Shown: positions 16,401 to 30,013, counted from the stretch's first letter. The stretch: DNA of 64,000 nt from Hypoxylon rubiginosum (GCA_902806565.1 CADCXA010000004.1:1-64000), one strand, 5' to 3'. Numbers and translations are program-made. Notes: generated by a model not told the origin, from the letters alone.

Positions 16401-19400
16401 TATTTTATTAAGTTATAAACTTAAATTTTATAAGTTAGTATATTAAAGTTTTTTTTATATTTTATATAAAACGTGATTTTAAAAAATATTACTGTGTTTA
16501 ATTATTAAACCGTGTTTATTATATATATTATAAAGTTTTATACTTATATTTCTTTATTAATAACTAAATTTTAAAAAGTATAAAATATAATTAATATTAA
16601 AAATAAATATTACCAGCTAATTATTATTAATTTTATATTAAATATAAAATTAAAAATAGATATTATATATTTAAAGACTTTTTTATTATAAAGCTTTAAA
16701 ATATATACTGGATTTACTTTTACGTGTTAATATAAAGTGGCTAAATTATATTTTACAGGTTTTATAATAATATATATTTAATATTATTAAAGTTATAAAA
16801 ACTTATAATATAAATATAAAAAAAGTTAAATAGTTTATTTTATATAATATAATAATATACTAAGATACTTTTTTTTTACATTATATATAAAGAGTATAGT
16901 TACGGTAAAAATATATTATTTATTATTTTTTTTATTTTATTTTATATATAAAAGTATATTAAATTTAAAAGGAGATTTATATTACTACTTATTTTAATAA
17001 ACATATAACTAGATTAGATTTTTTTACGAAAAAGAATTCATTAAAAAAGCCTAGAAGTTAATATTTATATATAAGATTAAATTAAACTATTAATAGTTTA
17101 AAAGTTATATAACTTAAATAATTATTATAAAAAATAACATTTAAAATTAATACTTACCTAGGTATATAGTTTAATTTAAACTTAAAGTAAGCTAAATATT
17201 TTATAGAAATAAAGTGTTATATAAAAAAGTATTTATAATAAAAAATTAATATATGAAAAATAATTAATTTTAATGTTTTATTATTTAATAATATAATATA
17301 AAAAAGTGTTTATAATATTTTATTATTTAATACTAAAATTCTTACTTTTATTTAACTTTTTTTCTTTTATAAAGGTTTTTTTTTATAATTATTTAAACTA
17401 TTATTTATATATATTAAATTCGATATTTAATTATCCTTTAATTAAAAATCTTTTTTTACATTTAAATAATAATAATAATAAATAAAAACCTGATATTTTT
17501 TTATAATATTTTATATATATTTAAGATTTCTTTTTTTTTTTATTTAGGTATTTTTATAAGTTATATAAAAAAGCAACTATAAAAACTTAATAATAAAAGT
17601 TTATAATGTTATTATAATATTTAATATATAAAAGGATTTTATTTTTTTAAAAAAACTTTAATATTATATAACTTAAGTTTTATAGGCACTTTAATTTACT
17701 TTAAAACATTATATTTTCTTTTTATTTAAAATATTAAACTTTTACCGGTGGAAAATAAAAATAGTTATTAAAAAAATAACTGGTAATTTAATCCATTTCT
17801 AGCCACTAAAAATATTAATAATTATAATACTATATTTATAAAAACTTAAATTAAAATAGAAACCCGATTTATTAATTTATTAATTTTATAAAATAATAAG
17901 TTAAATTATATATTTAAATGTGGGGATTAAGATATTAAAATTATAGTTATTTTAAATTTTTTATCTTTAGGAACCTAATTATAAAATAACGAACTAACAG
18001 TATTTAATATTAAGGTTTTTTATAAAGATTTATAGTTAGTTACTTAATAATTAAATGTTTATAAAAATAACATTAAACTTTTAAAAAAAACCGGATTAAA
18101 AGTTATATTATTAAATTAAGTGATAATAAAAACAACTTTTTTTAACATGATCTTTTTTTTTTAATTTATTAAAAAATATTTAAAATATATATATATAGTT
18201 TTAAATATTATTTTAAATTCACCAAATAAAATATTTTAATATAGTAAATATAAAAACTTAAGATTTTATTATTCTTTTTTTATTATAATATAAAAAATTA
18301 TATATTTATATTATTTATAATAAAACTAAATGTAATAATATTAAGTTTAACTTTAAAACCTAAAAATATATTAAGTTAATTATTTAACTTTTTTATTAAA
18401 TTTAAATATATTATTAAAAATATAATAAATTAATTTTTTATTACTTAAAAAAAATAAGTAAATTTATTATCACCGCTTTTATATTTTAAAGTTATAATAA
18501 AATATATAATTTAATTGTTAGCTTTTTCTTTTTAATGTTTTTTATAACTAATAATATTAAAAAATATATTTTAAGAAATACTATAAAAAATATTAAGTAT
18601 TAAAATAAGAATTTTTTTAGTTTTAATTTACCTTAATAACTTTAATCTAAAAATAATATTATAAAAAATAAGAGTGTTATTAAGCTTTATAATTATACTT
18701 TGGATATAATTTATTATTAATTAAAAAATTCCCTTTTTAAATATAAATTTTATAAAAGATTTTTAAATTATTTTTTTTATATCTACCTTTTTATTTTTAT
18801 ATGGTTTTAACTTCACTTTTAGCTTTATATCATTATAAGTGGGGAACTTTTTAATCTTTTTATTATTAAGCTTTTTAAGCTTTTTGTTATTATTTTTTTA
18901 TAATTTTATTATTTTATTACTTTTTAAGTTTAATTATTTTATATTATTATAAAACTTTTTTTTATTAATAAACTTAAGGTACTTTAAAAATAAAGCTTAA
19001 TAGTATATATATTTTATATTTTTAAATTTAATGGCTTTGATTTTAATAAATTCCTTTTTTTTAAAAGGTGGATAATTTATTTATTTTTTAATAATATTAA
19101 TAATAATAAGAATTATAATTAAAGTTTTTTTAATATTAATATTAAAATACTTATTAATAAAATAAATATTATTTTCTTTTAATCTATTAATATAAAAGTT
19201 TTTTTTAACTATTAACTTTATATACTATTAATAAAAAACCACTTTTTTAACAGTTAAACTATTAATTATATTATTAAATAATAAATTAAATTATATATTA
19301 TCTTTTAAATTAATTAATAAATATATAAAGTTTATATTTTAGTTTAATTCTTTTTTATTTATTTATATAAAAAGTAAAAATGGTTATTTAAATGGAAAAT

Positions 19401-19654
19401 TTATTAATATAAAATTAACCTAAAAAACTACTTATAAAAAAACGTTATAATTAAATATATTTAAAAATAAAATCATTAACCTAGTTAATTAAGTTAATAT
19501 TAACTATTATAATATAATTTATATTTATTAATGTTAGTTAATATTTAATATAAAACTTTTATTTTATATAGTAAATTATTTATATTTTAAATAGCTTTTT
19601 TAACTTTAAAAATTAAGGTATTTTAATTAACTTATTAAATTAAAATCTCTTTAT

Positions 19655-19935
19655 AAAAAGTGGGTTAACCTTATTTACTAGGTTATATAATTTTTTAATA
19701 AAAGTTAAATTAATCTCTTTAAATATTTTTATAGAAAAAAGGTTAACTTTATTTAATAGATTATATAATCTATTAATAAAAAGTAAATTAATTTTTTTTA
19801 AATTAATTTTATTTAATAAATTTTATGATTTTTTAATAAAAACTAAGTTAATTACCTTTTATATTTTTATAAAAATAAAATTAATTTTATTTATTAGATT
19901 ATATAGTTAACTATAAAATAAAAACTTTATTTATC
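19655..19935. repeat. Degenerate tandem repeat, about 78 bp period
   Basis: About four imperfect units inside the AT block, each with a GGTTAAC/AATTAAT-like start, a TTATTTA(C/A)TAG core and a (T)TTAATAAAAA stretch. Unit starts fall near 19,663, 19,741, 19,803 and 19,880; the third is shortened. The units differ mainly by transitions, so an older tandem array was probably mutated by RIP. Confidence 0.55.
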
Positions 19936-22900
19936 TTAAAAAAGTCACGGTTTAAAAAAACTTTATAATAAATAAAAAAAGTTATTTTTATAGTTATAAT
20001 AAGAATAAAATATATATTTATACTTTTTTAAATATTAAAGTTTAAATATGTTATAAAAACCATTAATAATTATATTTTAAATTAAAAATATAATTTTAAA
20101 TAAAGTAAACTATATATTTTATTAGTAATTAAAAATATAGTAAAAAATTTATTATAAAAATTTTTAAACTTTTAAAAAACTATATATAATAGCTTGTTTT
20201 TAAAAATAATATATAAGGTGATAAAAAAAACATTAGCTGGTTTTTATGTTACTAATAAAAAATATATTTAAAAAATGTTAAAATATTATTAAAATACTTT
20301 AAAATAACTTATAAAAATTAAAACTAGCTAATATATATTATAAAATTTAATAAAAATAAAATAATATAAAAGATTAATAATATAATTAAATAATAAAACT
20401 TATATAAAAATTATTAATAACTTGGAAAAATATAAATAACTAAAAGTATAATTATATTTAAATGTAAAAAAAAAAGAAACTTAAAGTAAGAAATTAAAAT
20501 AGTTGGTTATTAATAAAAAAATAATTATAATAAAAAATAAAAACTAGGTGGTTAAACTTTTATATTACTTATATAATATATAAATAAACATTAATATTAA
20601 AATATATAATATATAAAATTAATATTTTTATTTATAAACATTTATTTAAATATTATTTAAATAAACTTATAATTAAAATAATCGGTTTCATATAAATTAA
20701 AACTTTTTATTAATATAAATATTAATTATATTACTTTTAAAATTAATATAATATATGTTATTTACAATCGGTTAAATAAGCTATAAAAATATAATTAATA
20801 TAAAAGTTATAATATAAATCTTTTTTATAACTAAAGTTTATTTAAAGGTAAAACCTTAAAAAATAGGTTTAAGATAAGTATTATATATTTTTCTATAGTA
20901 TTTTAAGTAAATAATTTTATAAAAAAAAGTGAAATTAAAATATAATAATTATATATTTAAATGGAAGAATATTGGTTTTTTTATACCTAATAAGCCTTTA
21001 TTTTATTTTATTTAAAAATATATATAGTTTATAACCTTTATTATTAATATATTTTACTTATAGTTAAATATGTTTTTATTTTAAGTTTTTATTATAAATA
21101 TTAAGTAAGTTAAGTTGTTTTCCTTAGTTTTTTTTAAAATATATAAAACTATTAACTTTTTCTTTAAATTAATATAAATAATAATATATTATATAGTTAA
21201 TATATATTTATATATTTTTATATAATCTTTTATTTTAGGTTTTATTTAAAGAATAAAGTTAGTTGGTTTTTTTATATATATTATAGTTAATATTAAAATT
21301 AACTTTAAAACTAAAGCTAGAATTATAGTTAAGGTTAAAATTAAAACTAAAATTAATATTAAAATAAATATTATTATATATTAATAAGTAAAATTTAATT
21401 AATATTTTATTATAATAATATTAATTTATAAAACCATATTAAAAATTATTATTATTATAATAATAATTAATATATATATTATTTAATATATTAGTATTTT
21501 ACTTTAATATTATAAACCTAATTATATATTTTTACTATAAGTTATAGTTATTTATATATTACTTATAATGTTAACTTCTAGTATATAAATAACTATAAAT
21601 TTAAATATATAACATTAAAAAATTCTTTAATTATATTAATATAATTTCTATTATTTAAATTTTAACATATAGTTATTTTATTAACCGATAATAAAAAAGG
21701 TTTAAATTAACTATTTTAATATTTACTTTTTTACGGCTTATAGTAAAAAAGGAGGTTTAATAAGTTAATTATAACATTATACTTTGGATAAAAAAAAAAA
21801 AAAACACATATATAAATAATATAAGTTATATTTTACACTTTTTTATAAATTATATATTATTTAATTAATTACACTAATATTTAATTATAAATAGTTAATT
21901 TACATATTAATAAAAAGTTTATTATTTTTTTTTAAAAAAGAAACAAATTATATATTTTAAAATATATTTTATATTAAATTATTATATATTATTTTAATTG
22001 TTAAATGTATAATTTAACGCCATTTATATATATAAATAATTTATAATAATTTTATTACCATTTATTTATTTGGATTAAACTATTTATATTATTAAATATA
22101 TATATATATATATATTAAATAAGTTATATCAATCTTTTTAAACTATATTAAAAGCTAAAAAAAAATATTAGTTATATTTATATTATATAAAATAATAAGT
22201 TACATTTATAAATAATTAATAACTTTATTTTTAAACGTTATACTAGCTTGAAACTAATGTAATAAAATAATATAATAATGTGTTTTATAAATTATATTAA
22301 TTTTTATAATATTAATATTTAATTTTTAATATATATAAAGTTATATATATTTTAGTTTTATATAAGCTTTTTAAATAAATATATTTTCATATTAACTTTT
22401 AAAATAATATGTTTTTTATTAATAATAATTATTAAAAGATACTATATATTTTAGCTTATAAAGAATATTTTTTATTTTATTTATTTAAATATTTTTATTT
22501 ATATAGTTATATAAAATAAGCACTTCTTATTTATTTTAAAAAATTATTAATAATTCCTTTTAATTTCTTTATATTAATAACTAAAAATATCTTTATTAAA
22601 TTTATTAAAATAACATATTATGTTATTAAGTTAAATAATAATAAAATAAGGATTTACTTGAAAAAACTTATTTTTTTAAGAAAAAGTAATCTAATAATTC
22701 TAAATAATCCAAGTTAATACTTCTTTAACGTTAAAAAATAATAACCTTATTATTTTATTTATAATAATTAAAAACATAATTTTTAAAATAATTTTTATTA
22801 AATATTTTATAACAGTTTTTATAATAACTAATATTATAATTTTTATCTTTTTTTTTATTATAGCTTATATTATAAACCTTATTTTTATTTAATTAACAGC

Positions 22901-25897
22901 TTTTACTATTAAATTTATTATAAATTTTAATAAACACTTTTAAATACTTAGTATAATAATTTTAATATCTTGATTTATAAATTACTATTAATTTAAACAA
23001 ATTAATTTTAAAATATAAATACCTTAACTTTTCCCTTATATTTAAATATAGATTTTTAAGATATATAAAATCTATTATTTTTACATCTAAAAACAAAATA
23101 AGTGTTTATAGTAATGTTATTATTAAGTAGAATTATAAGAATATTTATAAGGTGGTTATTAATAATAAAAATAATAAAAACCTAGTTTATTAAAATTTTT
23201 TATATATTATTAAAATTAAGTATATATATAATCCTTAAATTTAAAATATGTTAATATTAAAATGGGCCGAGAAGTTAATTAACTAAGTATTTCTATTTAT
23301 AATATATTATAATAATAGTAATTTTACCTTTAAAAATTTATAATTATATTATAATTAAAATATATTTTAAATATAAATAAAAATTAATAACTTTTTAAAA
23401 AATACCATTTAAAGTTATATTATTTTATTTAATAATAACCTATTATAAAAATATATAAATAAGAATTTATTATTTAATAAAAAACTTTTTAATAATTTTA
23501 TATATATATTATTTATTTTTAAGTTAAATATTATATTTAAATATATTATAAAAATAATATATAATTAAAAACTAAATTAATTTTTTATAAAAATATCAAA
23601 GAAACTTATATTATAATGAAAATAACTTATAAAAATAATTAATAATAAATTAAATATATAATTTAAAACATTTTAAGTTTTTAAAAAAGTGGTAATTTTT
23701 TACTTAATTATAGAATATAAATCTAATATAAGGAATATATTTATAAAAATAAATTAATATTTAAGTAACTTTATAATATTTATATTAATAAATGTTATAG
23801 TGTTTTCTTAATATTATAACGTATTTAGTTTTATAATTAATTAGAAATATATAATATTTATATTTGTTTAATTAAATTAATAAATTAAAAAGTTTTATAT
23901 AAAAGAGATTAAATGTTTATATATAGTTAATTTTAATTAATATATTATTTTTAGAAAGACTTTTAATAATATTTATATTTAAAATAAGGGGAATAGATTT
24001 TATTAATTTTTAAAATATTTTAATAAATGGTGTGAAAGAAAGTTAAATAAAATACTTAAAAAGTAACTTATATTACTAGTATTAAAACTGTAAAAATTAT
24101 ATTGGTTTTTATAAGTTTTAAAAATATAATTTACTTAGATAATATCTAATATTATAACCTTATTAACTTAAATTTAATATATATTATAATTATTTTTTTA
24201 TATATTTTTTTTATAATTAACATAGTTATTTTTATAGCTTTTTAAAATATTAAATTATTTTATACCTTTTTTATTATTAGTTTAATAAGCTTTATAGCTA
24301 TATTACTCCCTTTCTTTTTTATAGTAATAATAAATAACTTTATAATATTTAATAAAATTATTTTCTATAAACCTTATATAATAAAATTAGTAATTACTAT
24401 AACCGCTAATAATATTATTTTTTTTTATACCTTATATATAATAATTATAGCTTATTTTATAACCTTTTATAATACCTTATTTTATAACTTTTATATAATA
24501 AATAAAACCAACTTATTAACTTTAAATAATATTATTTTTTATAATATTTTAAAGCTAAATTTAATAGATTTTATAACTTTTATATTAAATATTAATACCA
24601 TAATTTAAATTAATATAAGATAATATACATTTATTTATATTATTAATTTATTTATTTACCTATAAATATTACTTTTAATTTAATTATAACACTTATAATA
24701 AACTATTAATAAAATTTTATATTAATTAATAAAGTATTTATATATATAATATTTTAAATTCCCCTTTTTTTACTTAAATTAAATTAACCTAAAAAAAAAC
24801 CTAATTTTTATAAAAAGTTACTTAAAATAAGGTTTTATAAAAGAATAATAAAGGTAAATTAAATAATTAAAACTAATAAAATTAATATAAAATTAAAATA
24901 AGTGTGGTTGATTTTATAATAAAAAAAAACTTTTTAATAAAAATATAAAAAGGGGATTAAAAAATTAATAACTTTAAAATAAAATATTTTATATCTTTTA
25001 TATTTATAATAAGAAAAAAACCATTCTTAATAAAAATTATATTTTTTTTTTATTAATAGTTCTTATTTAAATTAAAATCCCGGTTAATTACCAGTATTTT
25101 AAATATTACTTTTATTCTTTTAAACTTATTAATATATTTATCATAATTTTTAAAAATTTAAATAATATTATTACTCTCTCTTTTTTTAATATAGCTTTTA
25201 TTATATAATGGATTATAAAAATCTAACAAATTTATATTTTACTTATAATAATTAAAGTTTTTTATTTATTATTATATTTATTTAATATATAAAAAAAATT
25301 ATAGATAATAAAAAAAAATTTATAATAAAGGTTAAAATTACCTATCTAGCTTATAAATTAAAAGTAAAAAAAGAAAAAGATTTTAATGATTTATTTATAT
25401 ATATTTTAGAAAATATATAAAAGAATATATTTGTTAAAAAAGTTTTTTTTATAAAATATATTTTATAATATATAATTAAATCTTATTATATATATTAAAT
25501 TAATAAGAAGTAAAAAACAAGCTTAAAGGAAAATATTACTACTTATTAAAAAAAAAGTAAAATTGTTTTATAATAAATTAATTATTTTTTTAAATATTTA
25601 AACATTAAATTGTTTTTAAAGTAATTAAAGGTATTTACTTTTTATGTTAAAAATTAAAATAAAGTAAGAACTTATTTAAATTATAAAATTTATTAAAAAT
25701 TTAAAAAAAGAAAATAAAATATAAAATTAAATAAAGAAATTATTAGTGTAAACATTAAAAGTGTTTATAAAAAGCTATATAATAAAAAGAAAAAAATAAA
25801 ATTAAAATTATTTTTAAAAAAAGAAATTAATAATTAGTGGTTTTAAGTAAATAAATTAAAATTAAATAAGTTTAAGGTTATTGTTTTATTTAAAAAA

Positions 25898-27125
25898 AAC
25901 TTAATTAAATTTTTTTTAATTGATAAAAATTTGGTGGAAGTTAAATTAATAAGTATTTATTTAACAGAAATTAAATAAAAAAAAGGATTAAATATAAAAC
26001 TTATTATTTATTAAGATTAAGTTTTAATAAAATAAATATATAAAGGCTAAGTTAAAAAAGATTAATTTTATAAAATTAAAAGTAAAAGAAATTAGGTTAA
26101 TAAATATTAAAAAATATATAAAATATATAAAAACTAAATTAATAAAAGTCCTAATTATAAATATTAATATAAAAGAAATTAATTTAGAAAAAATAAATAT
26201 TATTATTATTAACTTAGAAATTATTAAAATATAAGAAATAAAATTAATAAATAATATTTTAATAAAAAGTAGTTTAATAATAATTAAATTATTAAAATAT
26301 AATATAAAAAGAAGTTATTTTATAATTATTTTATCGCTGGAAATTAATATAAAATATAATTAATTACTGTTATAATCTTGTATATTAAATAAAGATAAGT
26401 TATTAATATTAAAAATAATGCTTTAAAATATTAATATAATAGTTATTTAAATATATTACTAATATTTAAATAATAAAATTATTAAAAATAATGTTAATAA
26501 AAAATAAGCTAGCTAAAAAAGCTTATAAACCATTATTATAAAATCTTTTATATAAAATAAATATATTTTTATATAAAGTAAAAACAGTGAAGTTAAGATT
26601 TTATATAATAATAATAAAAAAAATTAAAAAGGTTTTTATATATATAAAAAGAATATTTTTAAAAAATAATTATAAACCTTAAGAATATTATTAACCATTA
26701 ATTTTAAATATAACTTAAAGTTATTAAATATATATATAACATTTTATAACTAAAAACTTTATTATAAATATATATATATTTTAAAAAAGAAGGTTAAATT
26801 AAAACATATATAATTATAATATAAAAAACTAAAAAATAAATTAGATATTTTAATAAAAAAAAGATAAATTTTATATATTATATAAGAAAATAAGTATATT
26901 TTTAACTGGTTAAATATAAATATACTTATAGATATAAATACCTAAAAAAGTTATAATAAAAAAGATATAAAAATTTTTTAAAACTATTATAAGATTTTTT
27001 TCTTATATTATAAATTAAAAAAAAAAATTAATTTACTAAATTAAGAACTGGTTTTATATTGTTTTATGTTTTTTTTTTAATTGGTTTTTTTTTTTTTTTT
27101 ATAAAGTGTGTATAGGCCAGTATGT
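25898..27125 (+). repeat. Right copy of the long direct repeat
   Basis: Second, better preserved copy of the sequence at 1-1,480, separated from it by about 24.4 kb. It ends in a long T run (about 27,070-27,100) followed by a short G/C-retaining tail just before the composition changes. Long terminal repeats of a large nested element, or two insertions of the same family, are both possible. The left limits of both copies are unresolved, so I do not name a class. Confidence 0.8.
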
Positions 27126-27128
27126 GGT

Positions 27129-27288
27129 TAAAGTTTTACTTTCTTATTTGGGTGGCGGGCTCCTATAGAAAAAAAACACGACATAATAACCCTCATAAAC
27201 TCGGGCATTAAGGTTTTATTTTCCTATTTAAGCGGCGGGCTCCCATAGAAAAAAAACACGACACAATAACCCTCGTAAACTCGGGCAC
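27129..27288 (+). repeat. Two tandem 80 bp units at the AT/GC boundary
   Basis: Two adjacent 80 bp units (27,129-27,208 and 27,209-27,288) share the GGCGGGCTCC core, the run AGAAAAAAAACACGAC and the TAAACTCGGGCA end, with a few transitions between them. They lie immediately after the long direct repeat and only 27 bp before the first gene's ATG, so they form most of that gene's proximal promoter. Confidence 0.85.
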
Positions 27289-27315
27289 ATGAAAAAGTGG
27301 TAATTTAAGTTCGCG

Positions 27316-28901
27316 ATGGACTATCTGCCGTTGTTCAAGCCGCAGCTCCCGGTGCCTAGTAGTGATATACGACAAAGCCTAAAGAGAGAGCTCGTGATTA
27401 TGCACCCCGGATATACACCACAACTAAGACTTCTTACTCTTCGTGCTTCGGATTACGGGTCCCTGGAATATGGCATCTTGTATTACGCCTGCTGCATTGT
27501 CGCTGGAAACGTCTGGAAGCCAGACGAGGGACGCAATGGACTTAATACCGGCCCATTCTTCTCAAAAGATCGTCTTGGACAGGACAAGCTGATACTGCCA
27601 GAAAGCAATAGGTATCTTGTCCCGGCAGGGCGATACTATTTTCATGTCCCAGGATTCACCATCAGTAGGGCCACCTCCCTTCCCTATTTTCGTCTGCACA
27701 ATACTAACTTCACATCACAGAGGAACCCTACCCGATCGTCCCCAGTTTCCGTGATTGGCTCCCCCCGACCACATTGCCTAAGCCATGGGAAAGCATACGA
27801 ATTAAACCTCCTGCGACGAAGGACGTTGTTCCTAATGCTCAGAGCAGCAACAACACATCCCTTTCGACTCCTTACTCTCACGGCGTCCTCCCTAATAACC
27901 TCCGGGACTTAAGCGCCTACGACAGCAACCGAACAGCCTGCGTTGTGACGTTCGATATGATATCTCTCGAAGAGGGTCATGTCATACCGAAGAGTGCTAA
28001 TAGGTGGTCAACTGCCAACAACATGTCCCAATTCAAGCCTGAGGATGGCTTAAGATATAAAAGATTCATCGACCATCCATGCAATAAAATATTTCTTCGC
28101 AAAGATGTCCACACTCTCTATAACAACAACTACATGATCATAGTACCGAAGCCTAACTCGAAACATCCTGGAACTTATCGTCTAGGAACACATGTGTGGA
28201 CTCCACCGAACATGTCAGAAGATTCAGACATACAGGTTTTCGCCCTCTACCAAAACCGTCCCTGCTATCCAATTCCGCATGTACCAGTGGAGTTTTGGTT
28301 CGTTCGCTTCGCATGGGCTATCTTTACCTACTACACGATCAATATACTAGATGACGACAACGCCGACAAGGAATTCGCCGTCTGTTACATTGTCAACGAG
28401 GAAAACGGCGACAGATTCTACAACCACAAGACAGTACTCGGCTGTGAAATTGACGAACTAGGCGCGAAAGCCACCGGCGTTAAGGGTAAGAAACGAGACA
28501 GCAGCCAGATCACTCAGGCCACTCAGATTGCCAAAAAACGCCGCCAGCTCCACTACTCCTACCGTACCGGAGAGATGGAATTGGAATCCGATGACGACGG
28601 ATTCGAGTCTGGCGACCACGGTGGCTTTAGTGACTACTACTCGGAAGAGACAGATGACTCTTCAGACGACTGCGATCGCCATGACGACCACGAAGATGCG
28701 GAGATAAAATCCGAACCTTCTTCTCAGCATACGGTGCCAGAGCTCTCGAAATCCGTACTTAGCGTTGGCGAGAGTTATCTAAGCTCCGACCATGGCGATC
28801 AAGATCCACTGAAACATTCATCGCTCCCTCTACTCATGCATACGAATGGGAAGATTCCACATGATCATCTCGGGCCCGATTTCACTAGTCACAGGGACTA
28901 A
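27316..28901 (+). CDS. Fungal HNH endonuclease-domain protein
   Basis: Predicted 509-residue protein from two exons, 27,316-27,664 and 27,721-28,901. The 56 bp intron has a TACTAAC branch site and a CACAG acceptor, and restores the frame between two overlapping open frames. The N-terminal part (a HPGY element, then a helical region ending in YYFHVPG, then YPIVPSFRDW) and the following HNH-like domain match a large family of fungal proteins of unknown role. Candidate metal and catalytic positions are His203 (EEGHVIPK), Asn238 and His247 (LRKDVH). The C-terminal 150 residues are acidic and disordered. The family is expanded in Pezizomycotina genomes; no substrate is established. The gene has normal base composition although it lies next to a RIP-degraded block, and its promoter consists of the 80 bp repeats. 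Confidence 0.85.
27665..27720 (+). other. Intron of the HNH-domain gene
   Basis: GTAGGG donor, TACTAAC branch site at 27,703-27,709 and CACAG acceptor. Removing it joins frame 1 to frame 3 and yields the conserved YPIVPSFRDW segment directly after the first exon. Confidence 0.85.
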
Positions 28902-28972
28902 ACAGATTGCATGATAGTAAATATAACGGCGTTTTGGCTCAGGCGTATACGAATTGGAACATGGATGATTGA

Positions 28973-29052
28973 ACAAGGACAGGTTGACACAAGGACAGGT
29001 TCACACAAGGACAGGTTAGAACAAGGATAGGTTAGAATTGGGATAGGTTAGA
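28973..29052 (+). repeat. 16 bp tandem repeat, five units
   Basis: Units of the form ACAAGGACAGGTT plus three variable bases, repeated five times, with the last units carrying GGATAGG instead of GGACAGG (C-to-T). It begins about 70 bp after the HNH gene stop codon. Confidence 0.85.
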
Positions 29053-29203
29053 ACAAGATACCAGATTGTCGCTCACTATATTATCGCTTATTACGTTGTT
29101 ATTTGCTCTAGTGTCGCTCATTATAGATTAAAAAATACCAATTTCAAAAGTACTAAACGTATTTACGTAATCATATGCGCCCGTCAAGTCTCCTAAAAGT
29201 CGG

Positions 29204-29294
29204 GGTTATTGTGGTGACTCTCTGAGAGGGGCGCCCTCTAGTTTATTAGCGCGCCCGATAGGAAAAGGCCCAATTGGCAATCACCATAATAGCC
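29204..29294. repeat. Imperfect inverted repeat
   Basis: GGTTATTGTGGTGA at 29,204-29,217 pairs with TCACCATAATAGCC at 29,281-29,294 (12 of 14 positions). The loop includes a GC-rich GGGGCGCCCTC segment. It could be a small hairpin or a miniature-element remnant; no flanking target duplication was recognised. Confidence 0.45.
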
Positions 29295-29725
29295 AATTCC
29301 TTCAATTTCTACGTAATAATTCAAAATTGATTCTGGCTTCCAAACTTTGCACCCAGGGTTAATCGATAGAGCAAAATGAGACAAAAATTCCAATACCGGT
29401 TACATGTCATATGGACACCTGGTTTCAATTGAATATTAAGTTGAAGGTTGGCATCCAGTGGCGAAAGTTGGCTTCAAAGGGTGTCACGTGGCCCCCTTTG
29501 GCCAAAACATTCGGAATTACCAACCTTTATATCCAAATATCTTAACAACCAGGCTCTACACCAGGTTAAAACCTCTATCATTAGAAAGCTCTTAGTTAAC
29601 TGAAACCTTTAAACCAGGTTGCACCTTTTGCCAAAATTAGATGGCGTAAATATAAAGGTATTGGTATATAAGAGCCTTGGAATTCAATTGAAATATCTGT
29701 ACCTAGGATATCCGGCTTATTTACA

Positions 29726-29768
29726 CACTAACAAATTTATAGCATATTTGTACGGATAGTTGTTAGTG
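29726..29768. promoter_or_regulatory. Hairpin upstream of the Spok-like gene
   Basis: Perfect 9 bp arms CACTAACAA (29,726-29,734) and TTGTTAGTG (29,760-29,768) lie about 250 bp before the predicted start of the next gene. Function unknown; it may be a binding site or a chance hairpin. Confidence 0.4.
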
Positions 29769-29839
29769 CGGGGGTTTCGGCGCTAAATATGTACCAACTA
29801 AAATACAACGTAAATAAATAATAACAAAACGTTTACACC

Positions 29840-29882
29840 TTAGGCGACCAAACGTTACTTGTGTTTTAGGCGACCAAACGTT
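29840..29882 (+). promoter_or_regulatory. 17 bp direct repeat in the Spok-like promoter
   Basis: TTAGGCGACCAAACGTT occurs twice without mismatch, at 29,840-29,856 and 29,866-29,882, starting 174 bp before the predicted ATG. Two identical sites this close in a fungal promoter suggest a dimeric or paired transcription factor site, but no factor can be named. Confidence 0.5.
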
Positions 29883-30013
29883 CGGGGCAGTACTGCACAT
29901 ATAATTATTTATCTATTTAACGTAGCCATTGCCGTACGTACCGTGTTCTCGTCCCTATTTACCCACGTATACTTTTGTTTCATCACGATCAACGTGATTC
30001 ATACTTTGCCGTA

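Larger units (their letters stand above)
1..27125. repeat. AT-rich, RIP-like degraded repeat block
   Basis: The block is almost only A and T, with TpA very common and CpA/TpG scarce, and stop codons in every frame. The longest open frame (63 codons, minus strand near 13.8 kb) is low-complexity Phe/Ile/Tyr and not credible. This is what RIP leaves of old transposons in Pezizomycotina: an AT isochore. I could not identify a transposon family by eye, because no reverse transcriptase, integrase or transposase motif survives in readable form. The block ends sharply near 27,125, where G+C rises to normal. It could be a pericentromeric, subtelomeric or giant-transposon-associated segment; nothing here decides between these. 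Confidence 0.9.
28902..30013. other. Intergenic region with several short repeats
   Basis: No gene is seen. It holds a 16 bp tandem repeat (28,973-29,052), an imperfect inverted repeat (29,204-29,217 with 29,281-29,294), a 9 bp-arm hairpin (29,726-29,734 with 29,760-29,768) and a 17 bp direct repeat just before the large gene (29,840 and 29,866). Base composition is normal to mildly AT-rich. Confidence 0.7.
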
